Shown: positions 37,203 to 48,681 of the stretch, one piece after another
Layout: each line of letters opens with the position of its first letter
How positions within the stretch are numbered: the first letter of the stretch is position 1
NCBI GenBank assembly: GCA_947453725.1
Contig: CANGHH010000022.1
Coordinates: forward strand, 1 to 64,000
Reading direction: 5' to 3'
Source: Betaproteobacteria bacterium
Lineage (GTDB): Bacteria > Pseudomonadota > Gammaproteobacteria > Burkholderiales > Burkholderiaceae_C
Length of the DNA stretch: 64,000 nucleotides
Position numbers and translations under genes: made by a program
The notes under the pieces: model-generated
What the model was told of the DNA's origin: nothing
Database searches by the model: none
What the model saw: only the letters and a program-made list of their open reading frames with translations

Positions 37203-37568
37203 ATGAAGCACAAAAGAGCCATCCCCAACCGCAGCTTCCGCGTCGCTGACCAGATCCAGCGCGACGTGGCCCTGCTGATTCGCGATCTGAAGGATCCGCG
37301 CATCGGCATGGTCACGGTCAACAGCGTTCAGGTCACGCCGGACTACGCCCATGCGCAGGTCTATTTCTCGGTGATGGTCGGCGAGCCCGAAGGGACGGCG
37401 GCTGCACTGAATGAATCGGCGGGCTACATCCGCAATGGCTTGTTCAAGAAGCTGGCCATCCACACCGTGCCGACGCTGCACTTCCATTTCGACAAGACCA
37501 CCGAGCGCGCCGCCGACCTGTCGGCGCTGATCGCCAAGGCCAACAGCGTGCGCGCGAAGGACGATTGA
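37203..37568 (+). CDS. rbfA: 30S ribosome-binding factor RbfA
   Basis: 121 residues, KH-like fold. Family landmarks: [27 protein letters not shown] near the N-terminus, [11 protein letters not shown], and [15 protein letters not shown] near the C-terminus. Acts on pre-30S particles in the cold and works with RimP and truB neighbours. Confidence 0.96.
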   Translation: MKHKRAIPNRSFRVADQIQRDVALLIRDLKDPRIGMVTVNSVQVTPDYAHAQVYFSVMVGEPEGTAAALNESAGYIRNGLFKKLAIHTVPTLHFHFDKTTERAADLSALIAKANSVRAKDD

Positions 37569-37573
37569 AAGCC

Positions 37574-38533
37574 ATGCGCGTCAAGCTTGTCCGCCGCCCG
37601 CTGCACGGGGTCCTGCTGCTCGACAAGCCGATCGGCTGGACGAGCAACGACGCCCTGCAGAAGGCCCGCGGCATCCTGCGCGCCGAGAAGGGCGGCCACA
37701 CCGGCACGCTGGACCCGCTGGCCACCGGCCTGCTGCCGCTGTGCTTCGGCGCGGCCACCAAGTTCTCGCAGGTCAGCCTGGACGCCGACAAGCGCTACAC
37801 CGCGACGCTGAAGCTGGGCCAGCGCACGACGACCGGCGACCGCGAGGGCGAGCTCATCGAAGAGCGCCCGGTGCAGACCGACCGGTCGGCCATTGAAGCC
37901 GCCTGTCGTGCCTTCACGGGCGCCATCGAGCAGCTGCCGCCGATGTATTCGGCGCTGAAGCACGAGGGCAAGGCGCTCTACGACTACGCGCGCGCCGGCA
38001 TCGAGATCGACAGACCCCGACGTGCCGTGACGATTCACCGTATCGACATCCTCGACTGGCAGGATGACGCCTTGGTGATCGACGTGGCCTGCAGCAAAGG
38101 TACCTACATCCGCACGCTGGCCGAGGACATCGGCGCCTTGCTCGGTTGCGGCGCGCACCTGGGTGGCTTGCGCCGCACCGGCAGTGGCACGCTGGACGTG
38201 GCGCAGGCCATCACGATCGAGGCCCTGCAGGCGCTGACCGAGGCCGAACGCGACGCGCTGATCCAGCCTGCCGACGTGCTGGTGGCGGCCTGGCCCGAAG
38301 TTCGTCTGCCCGATGACGAGGCCGGGCGCTTCCTGTGCGGCTTGCGCCGGCGCGTGGCGCTGGCCGATGCCCTGTCGGTGCGCGTCTACCGACAAGGCCC
38401 TGTGCCCGAAGACCCCGGCGCAGCACCGACGCGGGCCTTTCTCGGCACCGCCCACATCACCGCAGGCGAATTGATCGCTGACCGCCTGCTGAGCCCTATC
38501 GAAATTCAGGAAGTTCAGGACCTACCGACATGA
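37574..38533 (+). CDS. truB: tRNA pseudouridine(55) synthase TruB
   Basis: 319 residues from the ATG at 37574; a TTG at 37565 overlapping the rbfA stop is also possible. Makes pseudouridine 55 in the T-loop of tRNAs. Visible: [15 protein letters not shown], catalytic Asp in [30 protein letters not shown], and the TruB-family C-terminal region with [16 protein letters not shown]. The stop overlaps the typA start by four bases. Confidence 0.97.
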   Translation: MRVKLVRRPLHGVLLLDKPIGWTSNDALQKARGILRAEKGGHTGTLDPLATGLLPLCFGAATKFSQVSLDADKRYTATLKLGQRTTTGDREGELIEERPVQTDRSAIEAACRAFTGAIEQLPPMYSALKHEGKALYDYARAGIEIDRPRRAVTIHRIDILDWQDDALVIDVACSKGTYIRTLAEDIGALLGCGAHLGGLRRTGSGTLDVAQAITIEALQALTEAERDALIQPADVLVAAWPEVRLPDDEAGRFLCGLRRRVALADALSVRVYRQGPVPEDPGAAPTRAFLGTAHITAGELIADRLLSPIEIQEVQDLPT

Positions 38534-40359
38534 CACAAAGAGCCATCCGCAACGTTGCCATCATCGCCCACGTCGACCACGGCAAAACCACCATGGTTGA
38601 CCAGTTGCTGCGCCAGAGCGGCACCTTCGCCGAGCACGAGAAAGTCGTCGATACGGTGATGGACAGCAACGCCATCGAACGCGAACGCGGCATCACCATC
38701 CTGGCCAAGAATTGCGCGGTCAGCTGGGAAGGCACGCACATCAACATCGTCGACACCCCGGGCCACGCCGACTTCGGCGGTGAAGTCGAGCGCGCGCTGT
38801 CGATGGTCGACGGCGTGGTGCTGCTGATCGACGCGCAGGAAGGCCCGATGCCGCAGACGCGTTTCGTGACCAAGAAGGCGCTGGCGCTGGGCCTGAAGCC
38901 CATCGTCGTGGTCAACAAGGTCGACAAGCCGGGTGCCAAGCCCGACGCGGTGGTCAACGCGGCTTTCGACCTCTTCGACAAGCTGGGCGCCAACGACGAA
39001 CAGCTCGACTTCCCGGTGGTCTACGCCTCGGGCATCAACGGCTGGACGTCGATGACCGAAGGCGCGCCGGGCGAGCAGTGGGGCCCCGACATGTCGGCGC
39101 TGTTCAACACCATCCTCCAGCACGTGCCTTCGCAACGTGGTGACCCGGGCGCGCCGCTGCAACTGCAGATCTCGGCACTCGACTACTCCACCTTCGTCGG
39201 CCGCATCGGCGTCGGCCGCATCAGCCAGGGCACGATCAAGCCGGGCATGGACGTGCTGGTGATGGAAGGCACTGACGGCAAGGCCACCAAGGGCCGCATC
39301 AACCAGGTGCTGACCTTCCAGGGCCTGGACCGCGTGCAGACCTCCGAGGCCGGCCCCGGCGACATCGTGCTGGTCAATGGCATCGACGAGATCGGCATCG
39401 GCGTGACGGTGACGGACGTGGCCAACCCCGCACCCCTCCCGATGCTGAAGGTCGACGAGCCGACGCTGACGATGAACTTCTGCGTCAACACCAGCCCGCT
39501 GGCCGGCCGCGAAGGCAAGTACGTCACCAGCCGCCAGATCTGGGACCGCCTGCAGAAGGAACTGCAAAGCAACGTCGCGCTGCGCGTCAGCGAGACCAGC
39601 GAGGACGGCATCTTCGAAGTGATGGGCCGCGGTGAACTGCACCTGACCATCCTGCTGGAAAACATGCGTCGCGAAGGCTACGAGCTGGCCGTGTCGAAGC
39701 CGCGCGTCGTGTTCCACGATGTCGACGGCGTGCGCCACGAGCCGATCGAACTGGTCACCGCCGACGTCGAGGAAACCCACCAGGGTGGCGTGATGCAGGC
39801 GCTGGGCGAGCGCAAGGGCGAACTGGTCAACATGGAGCCGGACGGCCGGGGCCGCGTGCGCCTGGAATACCGCATCCCGGCGCGTGGCCTGATCGGCTTC
39901 AGCAACGAATTCATGAACCTGACCCGCGGTTCGGGCCTGATCAGCAACATCTTCGACGGCTACGAGCCGCACAAGGGCGACATCGCCGGGCGCAAGAACG
40001 GCGTGCTGATCAGCATGGATGCGGGTGAAATCTTCACCTACGCGTTGGGCAAGCTGGACGACCGGGGCCGTATGTTCGTCAAGCCGAACGACCCGGTCTA
40101 CGAAGGCATGATCGTCGGCATCCACAGCCGCGACAACGACCTCGTCGTCAACGCCACGCGCACCAAGCAGCTGACCAACTTCCGCGTCAGCGGCAAGGAA
40201 GACGCGATCAAGATCACCCCGCCGATCGACCTGACGCTGGAATACGGGGTCGAGTTCATCGAGGACGACGAGCTGGTCGAGATCACGCCGAAGAGCATTC
40301 GCGTGCGCAAGCGCTACCTGACCGAGCACGAGCGCAAGCGCGCCGGCCGCCCGGGCTGA
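38530..40359 (+). CDS. typA: Ribosome-associated GTPase TypA/BipA
   Basis: 609 residues. G domain with P-loop [13 protein letters not shown] at residues 13-25, switch region [33 protein letters not shown]-like domains II, III and V, and the BipA-specific C-terminal domain ([24 protein letters not shown] region). Needed for ribosome assembly and growth under stress. Starts within truB (ATGA). Confidence 0.97.
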   Translation: MTQRAIRNVAIIAHVDHGKTTMVDQLLRQSGTFAEHEKVVDTVMDSNAIERERGITILAKNCAVSWEGTHINIVDTPGHADFGGEVERALSMVDGVVLLIDAQEGPMPQTRFVTKKALALGLKPIVVVNKVDKPGAKPDAVVNAAFDLFDKLGANDEQLDFPVVYASGINGWTSMTEGAPGEQWGPDMSALFNTILQHVPSQRGDPGAPLQLQISALDYSTFVGRIGVGRISQGTIKPGMDVLVMEGTDGKATKGRINQVLTFQGLDRVQTSEAGPGDIVLVNGIDEIGIGVTVTDVANPAPLPMLKVDEPTLTMNFCVNTSPLAGREGKYVTSRQIWDRLQKELQSNVALRVSETSEDGIFEVMGRGELHLTILLENMRREGYELAVSKPRVVFHDVDGVRHEPIELVTADVEETHQGGVMQALGERKGELVNMEPDGRGRVRLEYRIPARGLIGFSNEFMNLTRGSGLISNIFDGYEPHKGDIAGRKNGVLISMDAGEIFTYALGKLDDRGRMFVKPNDPVYEGMIVGIHSRDNDLVVNATRTKQLTNFRVSGKEDAIKITPPIDLTLEYGVEFIEDDELVEITPKSIRVRKRYLTEHERKRAGRPG

Positions 40360-40387
40360 TCGCCCGAATCCGCCCGGTCGCCGGCCG

Positions 40388-41272
40388 ATGCCGATGACGC
40401 ACCGCCAGGCGGTGTGGCTGACTGTGGCCGCCGCGCTGTTGTGGAGCGTGGCCGGTGTGGTCACGCGCCAGCTCGAGAGCGCGCGTGGCTTCGACATCAC
40501 CTTCTGGCGCAGCAGCTTCAGCGCCACCGCGCTGGCGCTGCTGCTCAGTGGTCTGCGCGGGCCGGCGGTGCTGCGTCAGGTGCTGCTGCAAGGCGGCCGG
40601 GCGCTGTGGCTGTCGGGCCTGTGCTGGGCGGTGATGTTCACCGCCTTCATGCTGGCCCTGACGCTGACCAGCGTGGCCAATGTGCTGGTCACGATGGCGC
40701 TGGGGCCGCTGCTGACGGCGCTGGGCGCGCGTGCCGTGCTCGGCCACCGGCTGGCACCCAGGACCTGGGGCGCGATCGCGCTGGCTGGCGTCGGCATCGC
40801 CTGGATGTACGGCCACGCGATGCAGGCCGGCGACCCCCGCCAACTGCTGGGCACCGCCGTGGCCCTTTGCGTGCCGGTCGCCGTGGCCGTCAACTGGACC
40901 CTGCTGCAGCACCTCCGCGGTAGCACCGACCCGCCCGACATGCTGGGCGCGGTGCTGATCGGCTCCTTGCTGTCGGCGGCGGTGATGCTGCCGCTGGCAC
41001 AGCCCTCGGCGGCCTCGCTGCACGACCTGTCGCTGCTGGCCTTGCTGGGTACGGTGCAGCTGGCCATCCCCTGCCTGATGGCGGTGGCCGCCGCCCGCGT
41101 GCTGGCTGCCGCCGAGATCGCCTTGCTCGGTCTGCTGGAAGTGGTGTTCGGCGTGCTCTGGGCCTGGCTGGGTGCGAACGAGGCGCCGTCAGCGGCTGTG
41201 CTGGGCGGCGGCGCGCTGGTGCTGGTGGCGCTGGCTGGCAACGAACTGCTGGCCTTGCGGCGGTCCGGATAG
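40388..41272 (+). CDS. EamA/DMT-family transporter
   Basis: 294 residues with about ten hydrophobic helices in two EamA halves (WLTVAAALLWSVAGVVTRQL; LGTAVALCVPVAVAVNWTLL). The first helix has the DMT pattern L-W-S/G near residue 18. Such proteins export metabolites or amino acids; the substrate is unknown. Starts 28 bases after typA and ends 92 bases before a wax ester synthase-type gene. Confidence 0.9.
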   Translation: MPMTHRQAVWLTVAAALLWSVAGVVTRQLESARGFDITFWRSSFSATALALLLSGLRGPAVLRQVLLQGGRALWLSGLCWAVMFTAFMLALTLTSVANVLVTMALGPLLTALGARAVLGHRLAPRTWGAIALAGVGIAWMYGHAMQAGDPRQLLGTAVALCVPVAVAVNWTLLQHLRGSTDPPDMLGAVLIGSLLSAAVMLPLAQPSAASLHDLSLLALLGTVQLAIPCLMAVAAARVLAAAEIALLGLLEVVFGVLWAWLGANEAPSAAVLGGGALVLVALAGNELLALRRSG

Positions 41273-41364
41273 CCAGCCCGCTCTAGGGGACTCCCCCGAG
41301 CCGTCGCCGCCGGGTGCGGCCTAGGATCAGCCCGCGGCAGCGGTCCCGCTGCGCGGGAGTCCGC

Positions 41365-42996
41365 ATGAAGCAACTGTCTGGCCTGGACGCCACCTTCCTG
41401 TTTCTCGAAACGCCCGAGATGCCGATGCACGTCGGCGCGCTGCACGTCTTCGAGCTGCCGGCCGGCTACAAGGGCAAGTTCATCACCTCCTTGCGCAAGC
41501 ATGTCGCCGCGCGCCTGCCGGTGCTGATGCCGCTGCGCCGCAAGGTCTGGTGGATGCCGCTGAACCTGGCCAACCCGGCCTGGGTCGATGCCGAACCCGA
41601 CCTGAAGCAGCACATCGTCGAAATCAAGCTGCCCGCCGGCTCCGGCATGGCGGCATTGGAGGCGGCGGTGTCCCGGCTGCACCCGGTGCTGCTGGATCGC
41701 CGGAAACCGCTTTGGAAGTTCCACGTCTTCGAAGGCCTGGCGCCCTCCATCGAAGGCCGCAAGCGCGTCGGCATGTACACCCAACTCCACCACGCGGCGG
41801 TCGACGGCCAGGCCGCGGTGGCGCTGGCCAACGCGCTGCTCGACGTGACGCCGGTGCCGCGCAGCATCGAGATCGTGCCGTCGAAGCGGCCCAAGACCTT
41901 CCGCATCGAGATGACCGAGATGCTGCGCGGCGTGCTGGGCAACCAGGCGCAGAAGGTGGCCGAGATCGTGCGCCAGTTGCCCAGCACCGTGGGCACGCTG
42001 AAGAACGCGGCCGGCAAGGCGGTCTCGGCCTCGGCGCTGCTGACCGGCAGGCCGGGCTCCGGCAACCTGACGCTGGCGCCGCGCACCCCGCTGAACGCGT
42101 CGGTGACCAGCGGCCGCGCCTTTGCCAGCGTCAGCGTGCCACTGCCCGAGCTGAAGGAGCTGGGCCGTGCGCACGAGGCCACCATCAACGACATGGTGCT
42201 GATGCTGTGCAGCAGTGCGCTGCGCCGCTACTACGCCAAGCGCAAGCTGCTGCCGCGCAGGAGCCTGATTGCCGCCGTGCCGATCACGCTGCGCGAGAAG
42301 GGCGACACCACGGCCGACAACCAGGCGTCGATGAGCTTCATCAGCCTGGGCACCCAGGTGTCGGACCCGAAGAAGCGGTTGGCCCACATCAAGGCCGCCT
42401 CAAGCGCCATGAAGTCCAGCATGGCCCGCATCAAGCACATCCTGCCGACCGACTTCCCGTCGCTGGGCGTGCCCTGGCTGATCGAGGCTGCCACCGCGCT
42501 CTACGGCAAGGCCCGGGTGGCCGACCGCATCCCCCAGGTGGCCAACGTCGTGATCAGCAATGTGCCGGGGCCGCCGCTGCCGCTGTACATGGCCGGTGCG
42601 CGGATGATCAGCAACTACCCGACCTCCATCATCGTGCACGGCATGGCGCTGAACATCACGGTGCAGAGCTACGACCAGTCGCTGGACTTCGGCCTGATGG
42701 CCGACGCGCAGGCCATGCCCGATGTGCGCGAACTGGCCGACGCCATCGCCATCGCATTCGATGACCTGCGCGCGCTGACGCGGCCGGGCGAACCCGAGAC
42801 CGACGAAGTGCCGGCGGAAGGCCTGGTCAGCCAGGCAACCCGGCGGCTGGCCGGCGGCCTGAGCAAGGCCTTCTCCGGCCTGGTCGGCCAGGCGGCTGCG
42901 GCGGCGGTATCGACCGCGACGAACGCGACGCGCGCACCCAGGGCGCCTGGGGCAAATAGGGCGGCCGCTCCAAAGACACGGCGCAGCGCTGGCTAA
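41365..42996 (+). CDS. Wax ester synthase / diacylglycerol acyltransferase (WS/DGAT)
   Basis: 543 residues from the ATG at 41365, preceded by GGGAG. The acyltransferase signature H142-H143-x3-D147-G148 lies in QLHHAAVDGQ, and the second family motif NVVISNVPGPPLPLYMAGA and N-terminal LSGLDATFLFLETPEMPMHVG are intact. These enzymes esterify acyl-CoA to alcohols or diacylglycerol, making storage wax esters or triacylglycerol. An Ala-rich tail of about 60 residues extends the C-terminus. Two alpha/beta hydrolases follow at once. Confidence 0.93.
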   Translation: MKQLSGLDATFLFLETPEMPMHVGALHVFELPAGYKGKFITSLRKHVAARLPVLMPLRRKVWWMPLNLANPAWVDAEPDLKQHIVEIKLPAGSGMAALEAAVSRLHPVLLDRRKPLWKFHVFEGLAPSIEGRKRVGMYTQLHHAAVDGQAAVALANALLDVTPVPRSIEIVPSKRPKTFRIEMTEMLRGVLGNQAQKVAEIVRQLPSTVGTLKNAAGKAVSASALLTGRPGSGNLTLAPRTPLNASVTSGRAFASVSVPLPELKELGRAHEATINDMVLMLCSSALRRYYAKRKLLPRRSLIAAVPITLREKGDTTADNQASMSFISLGTQVSDPKKRLAHIKAASSAMKSSMARIKHILPTDFPSLGVPWLIEAATALYGKARVADRIPQVANVVISNVPGPPLPLYMAGARMISNYPTSIIVHGMALNITVQSYDQSLDFGLMADAQAMPDVRELADAIAIAFDDLRALTRPGEPETDEVPAEGLVSQATRRLAGGLSKAFSGLVGQAAAAAVSTATNATRAPRAPGANRAAAPKTRRSAG

Positions 42997-43005
42997 TATC
43001 GGCGC

Positions 43006-43893
43006 ATGACCGACTCATCGCGCCGCCGGGCGCGGGGCTTCGCAGCGGCCCCGCACAGCCCTCAATCCCCGGGTGCCACGCCCTACGTCTCGCCGGTGCC
43101 GCAGCATCCCCATGCGGATCTGGCCGCGCCCGGCACCTGGCTGATGATGCTGGAGGCCCGTGCGCCCTGGGAGTACGCGGCCATGCTGGCCGCCTCGCCC
43201 TGGCTGAACAAGCTGCCGATGGGCGACGGGCATCCCGTGGTGGTCTTTCCCGGTCTCGGCGCCTCAGACTTCACGACGGTGCCGCTGCGCAACTTCCTGC
43301 TCAGCCGGGGTTACACGCCTTACCCGTGGCAGCAGGGCTTCAACTTCGGCCCCAAGTCGGGCGTGCTCGACCGTTGCCGCGAGCAGGTGCTGCAAGTCGC
43401 CACCCGGCACCGCCAGCGCGTCAGCCTGATCGGCTGGAGCCTGGGCGGCATCTATGCCCGCGAGATCGCCAAGGAACAGCCCGAGCACGCGCGCTGCGTC
43501 ATCACGCTGGGGACACCCTTCACCGGCCACCCGCGTGCCACCAATGCCTGGCGTTTCTACGAGATGGTCAGCGGCCAGACGGTACACGACGACGCGGCCT
43601 TGATCGAACAGATCCGCCAGGCACCGGCCTGCCCGACCACCTCGATCTACAGCAAGACCGATGGCATCGTGGCCTGGCCCTGCAGCATCAACCCGAAAGC
43701 GCCGCACACCGAGAACATCGAGGTGCATGCCAGCCACATCGGCATGGGCATGAACCCGCTGGCGCTCTACGCCGTGGCCGACCGGCTGGCGCAGGACCCG
43801 CACGACTGGCAGCGCTTCGACGTGAAGGGCGCGCGGCGCTGGTTCTACAAGGTCACCCACCCGGCGCCGCTGCACGCGGCCACAGGGCCCTGA
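43006..43893 (+). CDS. Alpha/beta hydrolase, esterase/lipase-like
   Basis: 295 residues. Nucleophile elbow G-W-S-L-G-G near residue 146 (LIGWSLGGIYAREIA), preceded by the oxyanion strand VVVFPGLGASD; the C-terminal His is in VEVHASHIGMG. No signal peptide; residues 1-40 are Pro/Arg-rich. Lies 9 bases after the WS/DGAT gene, so a role in acyl ester or lipid turnover is plausible but inferred. Confidence 0.87.
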   Translation: MTDSSRRRARGFAAAPHSPQSPGATPYVSPVPQHPHADLAAPGTWLMMLEARAPWEYAAMLAASPWLNKLPMGDGHPVVVFPGLGASDFTTVPLRNFLLSRGYTPYPWQQGFNFGPKSGVLDRCREQVLQVATRHRQRVSLIGWSLGGIYAREIAKEQPEHARCVITLGTPFTGHPRATNAWRFYEMVSGQTVHDDAALIEQIRQAPACPTTSIYSKTDGIVAWPCSINPKAPHTENIEVHASHIGMGMNPLALYAVADRLAQDPHDWQRFDVKGARRWFYKVTHPAPLHAATGP

Positions 43894-43899
43894 GCGGCG

Positions 43900-44784
43900 A
43901 TGCAGATCGTCGCCAATGGCCTCGGCATCGAGGTGGACGACCAGGGCCCGGCCAGCGGCGAGCCGTTGCTGCTGATCATGGGCCTGGGCATGCAACTGGT
44001 CGCCTGGCCGCAGGAACTGGTGCAGCTGCTGATCGCGCGTGGCTTTCGCGTGCTGCGCATGGACAACCGCGACGCCGGCTTGAGCGCCGGCTTCGACCGC
44101 CTCGGCAAGCCCGCGGTGGCCGCCGCCGCGTTGCGCTACACGCTGCACCTGCCGGTGGCCACGCCTTACACGCTGGGCGACATGGCGCGCGACGCCGTCG
44201 GCGTGCTCGACGCGCTGGGCATCCGGCGTGCGCATGTCTGCGGCGCCTCGCTCGGCGGCATGGTCGCCCAGCATGTCGCGGCCGACCACGCCGAGCGCGT
44301 CAAGAGCCTGACGCTGATCATGACCACCAGCGGCGCGCGGCGCCTGCCGCAGCCGTCGATGCGCGTGCGCGGCGCCCTGCTGTCGCGGCCGCAAGGGCGC
44401 GACACCGCGGCCATCGTGCGCCACCTCGAAGGCCTGCTGGCCGTCATCGGCAGCCCGGCCTACCCGCCCGACCCGCAGCAGCTGCGCGCGCGGCTGCAGG
44501 CCGCCACCGAGCGCGCTTTCAGGCCGGCGGGCACGGCGCGGCAGTTGATGGCGGTGCTTGCCGACGGCGACCGCACGCCGCTGCTGCCGCGCATCCAGGC
44601 GCCCACCCGGGTGATCCACGGCGAGGCCGATCCGCTGGTTCCGGTGGCCGCCGGGCGCGACCTGGCGCAGCGCATCTTCGGTGCCGAAGCCGATTTCATA
44701 CCCGGCATGGGCCACGACCTGCCGACCCAGCTGCTGCCGCGACTGGCCGACGGCCTGGCACAGAACGCGCGCCGTGCCGGCTGA
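43900..44784 (+). CDS. Alpha/beta hydrolase
   Basis: 294 residues. LLLIMGLGMQLVAWP is the oxyanion-hole strand, the nucleophile Ser is in CGASLGGMVAQ, the acid in HGEADPLVPV and the His in IPGMGHDLP, so the triad is complete. Related to the haloperoxidase/esterase group; exact substrate unknown. Sits 6 bases after the previous hydrolase, forming a three-gene WS/DGAT-hydrolase-hydrolase unit. Confidence 0.88.
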   Translation: MQIVANGLGIEVDDQGPASGEPLLLIMGLGMQLVAWPQELVQLLIARGFRVLRMDNRDAGLSAGFDRLGKPAVAAAALRYTLHLPVATPYTLGDMARDAVGVLDALGIRRAHVCGASLGGMVAQHVAADHAERVKSLTLIMTTSGARRLPQPSMRVRGALLSRPQGRDTAAIVRHLEGLLAVIGSPAYPPDPQQLRARLQAATERAFRPAGTARQLMAVLADGDRTPLLPRIQAPTRVIHGEADPLVPVAAGRDLAQRIFGAEADFIPGMGHDLPTQLLPRLADGLAQNARRAG

Positions 44785-46358
<1,574 letters not shown>

Positions 46359-46435
46359 GCCGGACAACCCTGCTCGCCGCTGGCACCGAAGCCCACCCTA
46401 GAATGAATTTTTCTGGCGCCTTGCCCGGAGGCCGC

Positions 46436-48670
46436 ATGCGCGGATCGATAGCCCTGCCGCGTGCCGCCATCGCCAGGCTGGTGGCCGCGTTGGCGACCTG
46501 CCTGCTAGCCGCCTGCGACAACAACCCCTGGCCGCACGACGCCGCCGCGTCGAACACCCTGTTCACGGCCGCCAAGGACAGTTCGCCGCGGCACCTGGAT
46601 CCGACCGCTTCGTACTGGAGCAACGAGACCCCGTACACGCTGTCGATCTACGAACCGCCCTACGGCTACCACTACCTGAAACGGCCGATCGAGTTGATGG
46701 CCAAGTCGGCGGTCGATGTCGCCAAGCCCCATTACCTGGACGACAAGGGCCAGCCGCTGCCCGACGACGCCCCGGCCGAAGCCGTGGCCGAGAGCGTCTA
46801 CGACGTCCGCATCAAGCCCGGCATCCTCTACCAGCCGCACCCGGCCTTCGCCAAGGACGCGCAAGGCGCCTACGTCTACCACCGCCTGCGGGCCGGCGAG
46901 CTGGGCAGCCGGCGCACGCCTCTGGACTTCGAACAGCAGGGCACGCGCGAGGTGGTGGCCGAGGACTTCGTCTACGCGCTGAAGCGCCACGCGACGACGC
47001 GCATCACGACGCCGATCTTCAGCACCTTCGCCGAGTACCTGGTGGGCCTGAAGGAATACGGCGTGCGGGTCAAGGCCGAAGACGCCCGGCTGGTCCAAGG
47101 CCTGGACAAGGCCAGCCTCGACAAGCCTTTTCTCGATTTCCGGCAGTGGCCGCTGGAAGGCGCCAGCGCCCCGGAAAAGCACCTGCTGCGCCTGCGCATC
47201 AAGGGCAAGTACCCGCAGTGGAGCTACTGGATGACGCTGCCGTTCACGGCGCCGGTGCCCTGGGAGGCCGACGCCTTCTACGCCCAGCCCGGGATGGCCG
47301 GACGGGACCTGACGCTGGACACCTGGCCGGTGGGCAGCGGTCCCTACATGCTGGTCGAGACCGTCAAGGAACGGCGCATCGTGCTGCAGCGCAACCCCAA
47401 CTACCGCGGCGAGCCCTATCCCTGCGAGGGCGCACCTGGCGACCAGGACAAGGGTCTGCTCGACGACTGCGGCAAGCGAACGCCTTTCATCGATCGCATG
47501 GTCTTCAACGTCGAGCGCGAAGACGCGCCGCGCCGCGGCAAGTTCCGCCAGGGCTTCTACGACATCGAGGTCTTCGAGCGCACCGACACCGGCATGGACT
47601 ACCTGGTCGGCATGCAGGATTCCGAAGCCGTCCGCCAGGAATACCTGGACAAGGGCTTCCGCCTGAACCGCGGCTCTGACGTCAACAGCTACTTCATCGC
47701 CTTCAACATGCTCGACCCGGTGGTCGGCGACAGCGACGACGCCGCGCAGAAGGCGCGCAACCGCAAGCTGCGCCAGGCGCTGTCGATTGCCATCGACTGG
47801 GCCGAGTATTCGAAAGTCTTCCCCGAGCTCGCCGGCGCCGAGGCCATGAGCCCGCTGCCGCCGGGCATCTTCGGCTCGCGCGAAGAGACGCCCGCAGGCC
47901 TGAACCCGGTCACGCATCGGCTGGTGAACGGCCAGTTCGTGCGCCGGCCGATCGCCGACGCCAAGCGCCTGCTGGTCGAGGCCGGCTACCCGAATGGCCG
48001 CGACGCCAGGACTGGCAAGCCCCTGGTGCTGAACTACGACTTCTACGCGCCGCCGACACCCGAGAACAAGCCGCGCATCGAATGGGTGGTGCGGCAGTTC
48101 GCCAAGATCGACGTCCAGCTGGAAGTGCGCGCCACCGACAACAACCAGTTCCAGGACAAGGTGCGCAAAGGCAAGTACCAGGTGTTCTGGCTGGGCTGGA
48201 ACGCCGACTACCCCGACGCCGAGAACTTCCTCTTCCTGCTGACCAGCGCCGCCGGCAAGACCAAGCACGACGGCGAAAACACGGCGAACTACTCGAATCC
48301 GGTTTACGACCAGCTGTTCGACCGCATGAAGGTGCTGGAAGACGGGCCGGACAAGCAGAAGCTGATCGACCAGATGGTGACCATCTCGCGCGAAGACGCG
48401 CCTTGGACCATGGGCTTCTTCCCCTACGCCTCGGCGGCCGTGCAGCACTGGGTCTACAACTCGAAGTCCGCCGTGCTGGTGCGCGACCAGGCGCGCTACC
48501 TGCGCATCGACACCCGGGAAAGGGTCGCCCGCACGGCGGCCTGGAACCAGGCCGTCTGGTGGCCGATCGGTTTGGGCCTGCTGGCGGTGCTGGCGGTCTG
48601 GTGGCTGGCCCGGCGCAACCTGAAACGCCGGGAACGCACCAATGCGCGCGGCCAGGTGCTGTCGCATTGA
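46436..48670 (+). CDS. ABC transporter periplasmic peptide-binding lipoprotein (SBP_bac_5)
   Basis: 744 residues from the ATG at 46436, with GGAGG at 46427-46431; an in-frame ATG at 46403 overlaps a TAGAAT -10-like sequence (46399-46404) and is less likely. Lipobox L-L-A-A-C near residue 27 follows a typical leader. The body is a family 5 oligopeptide-binding protein (WPVGSGPYMLVE, RRGKFRQGFYDIEVFERTDTG, YQVFWLGWNADYPDAENFLFL). Oddly, the C-terminus adds a membrane helix (WWPIGLGLLAVLAVWWLA) and a basic tail, so the protein may be anchored at both ends. First gene of a four-gene importer. Confidence 0.9.
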   Translation: MRGSIALPRAAIARLVAALATCLLAACDNNPWPHDAAASNTLFTAAKDSSPRHLDPTASYWSNETPYTLSIYEPPYGYHYLKRPIELMAKSAVDVAKPHYLDDKGQPLPDDAPAEAVAESVYDVRIKPGILYQPHPAFAKDAQGAYVYHRLRAGELGSRRTPLDFEQQGTREVVAEDFVYALKRHATTRITTPIFSTFAEYLVGLKEYGVRVKAEDARLVQGLDKASLDKPFLDFRQWPLEGASAPEKHLLRLRIKGKYPQWSYWMTLPFTAPVPWEADAFYAQPGMAGRDLTLDTWPVGSGPYMLVETVKERRIVLQRNPNYRGEPYPCEGAPGDQDKGLLDDCGKRTPFIDRMVFNVEREDAPRRGKFRQGFYDIEVFERTDTGMDYLVGMQDSEAVRQEYLDKGFRLNRGSDVNSYFIAFNMLDPVVGDSDDAAQKARNRKLRQALSIAIDWAEYSKVFPELAGAEAMSPLPPGIFGSREETPAGLNPVTHRLVNGQFVRRPIADAKRLLVEAGYPNGRDARTGKPLVLNYDFYAPPTPENKPRIEWVVRQFAKIDVQLEVRATDNNQFQDKVRKGKYQVFWLGWNADYPDAENFLFLLTSAAGKTKHDGENTANYSNPVYDQLFDRMKVLEDGPDKQKLIDQMVTISREDAPWTMGFFPYASAAVQHWVYNSKSAVLVRDQARYLRIDTRERVARTAAWNQAVWWPIGLGLLAVLAVWWLARRNLKRRERTNARGQVLSH

Positions 48671-48681
48671 CCGGACACCCG

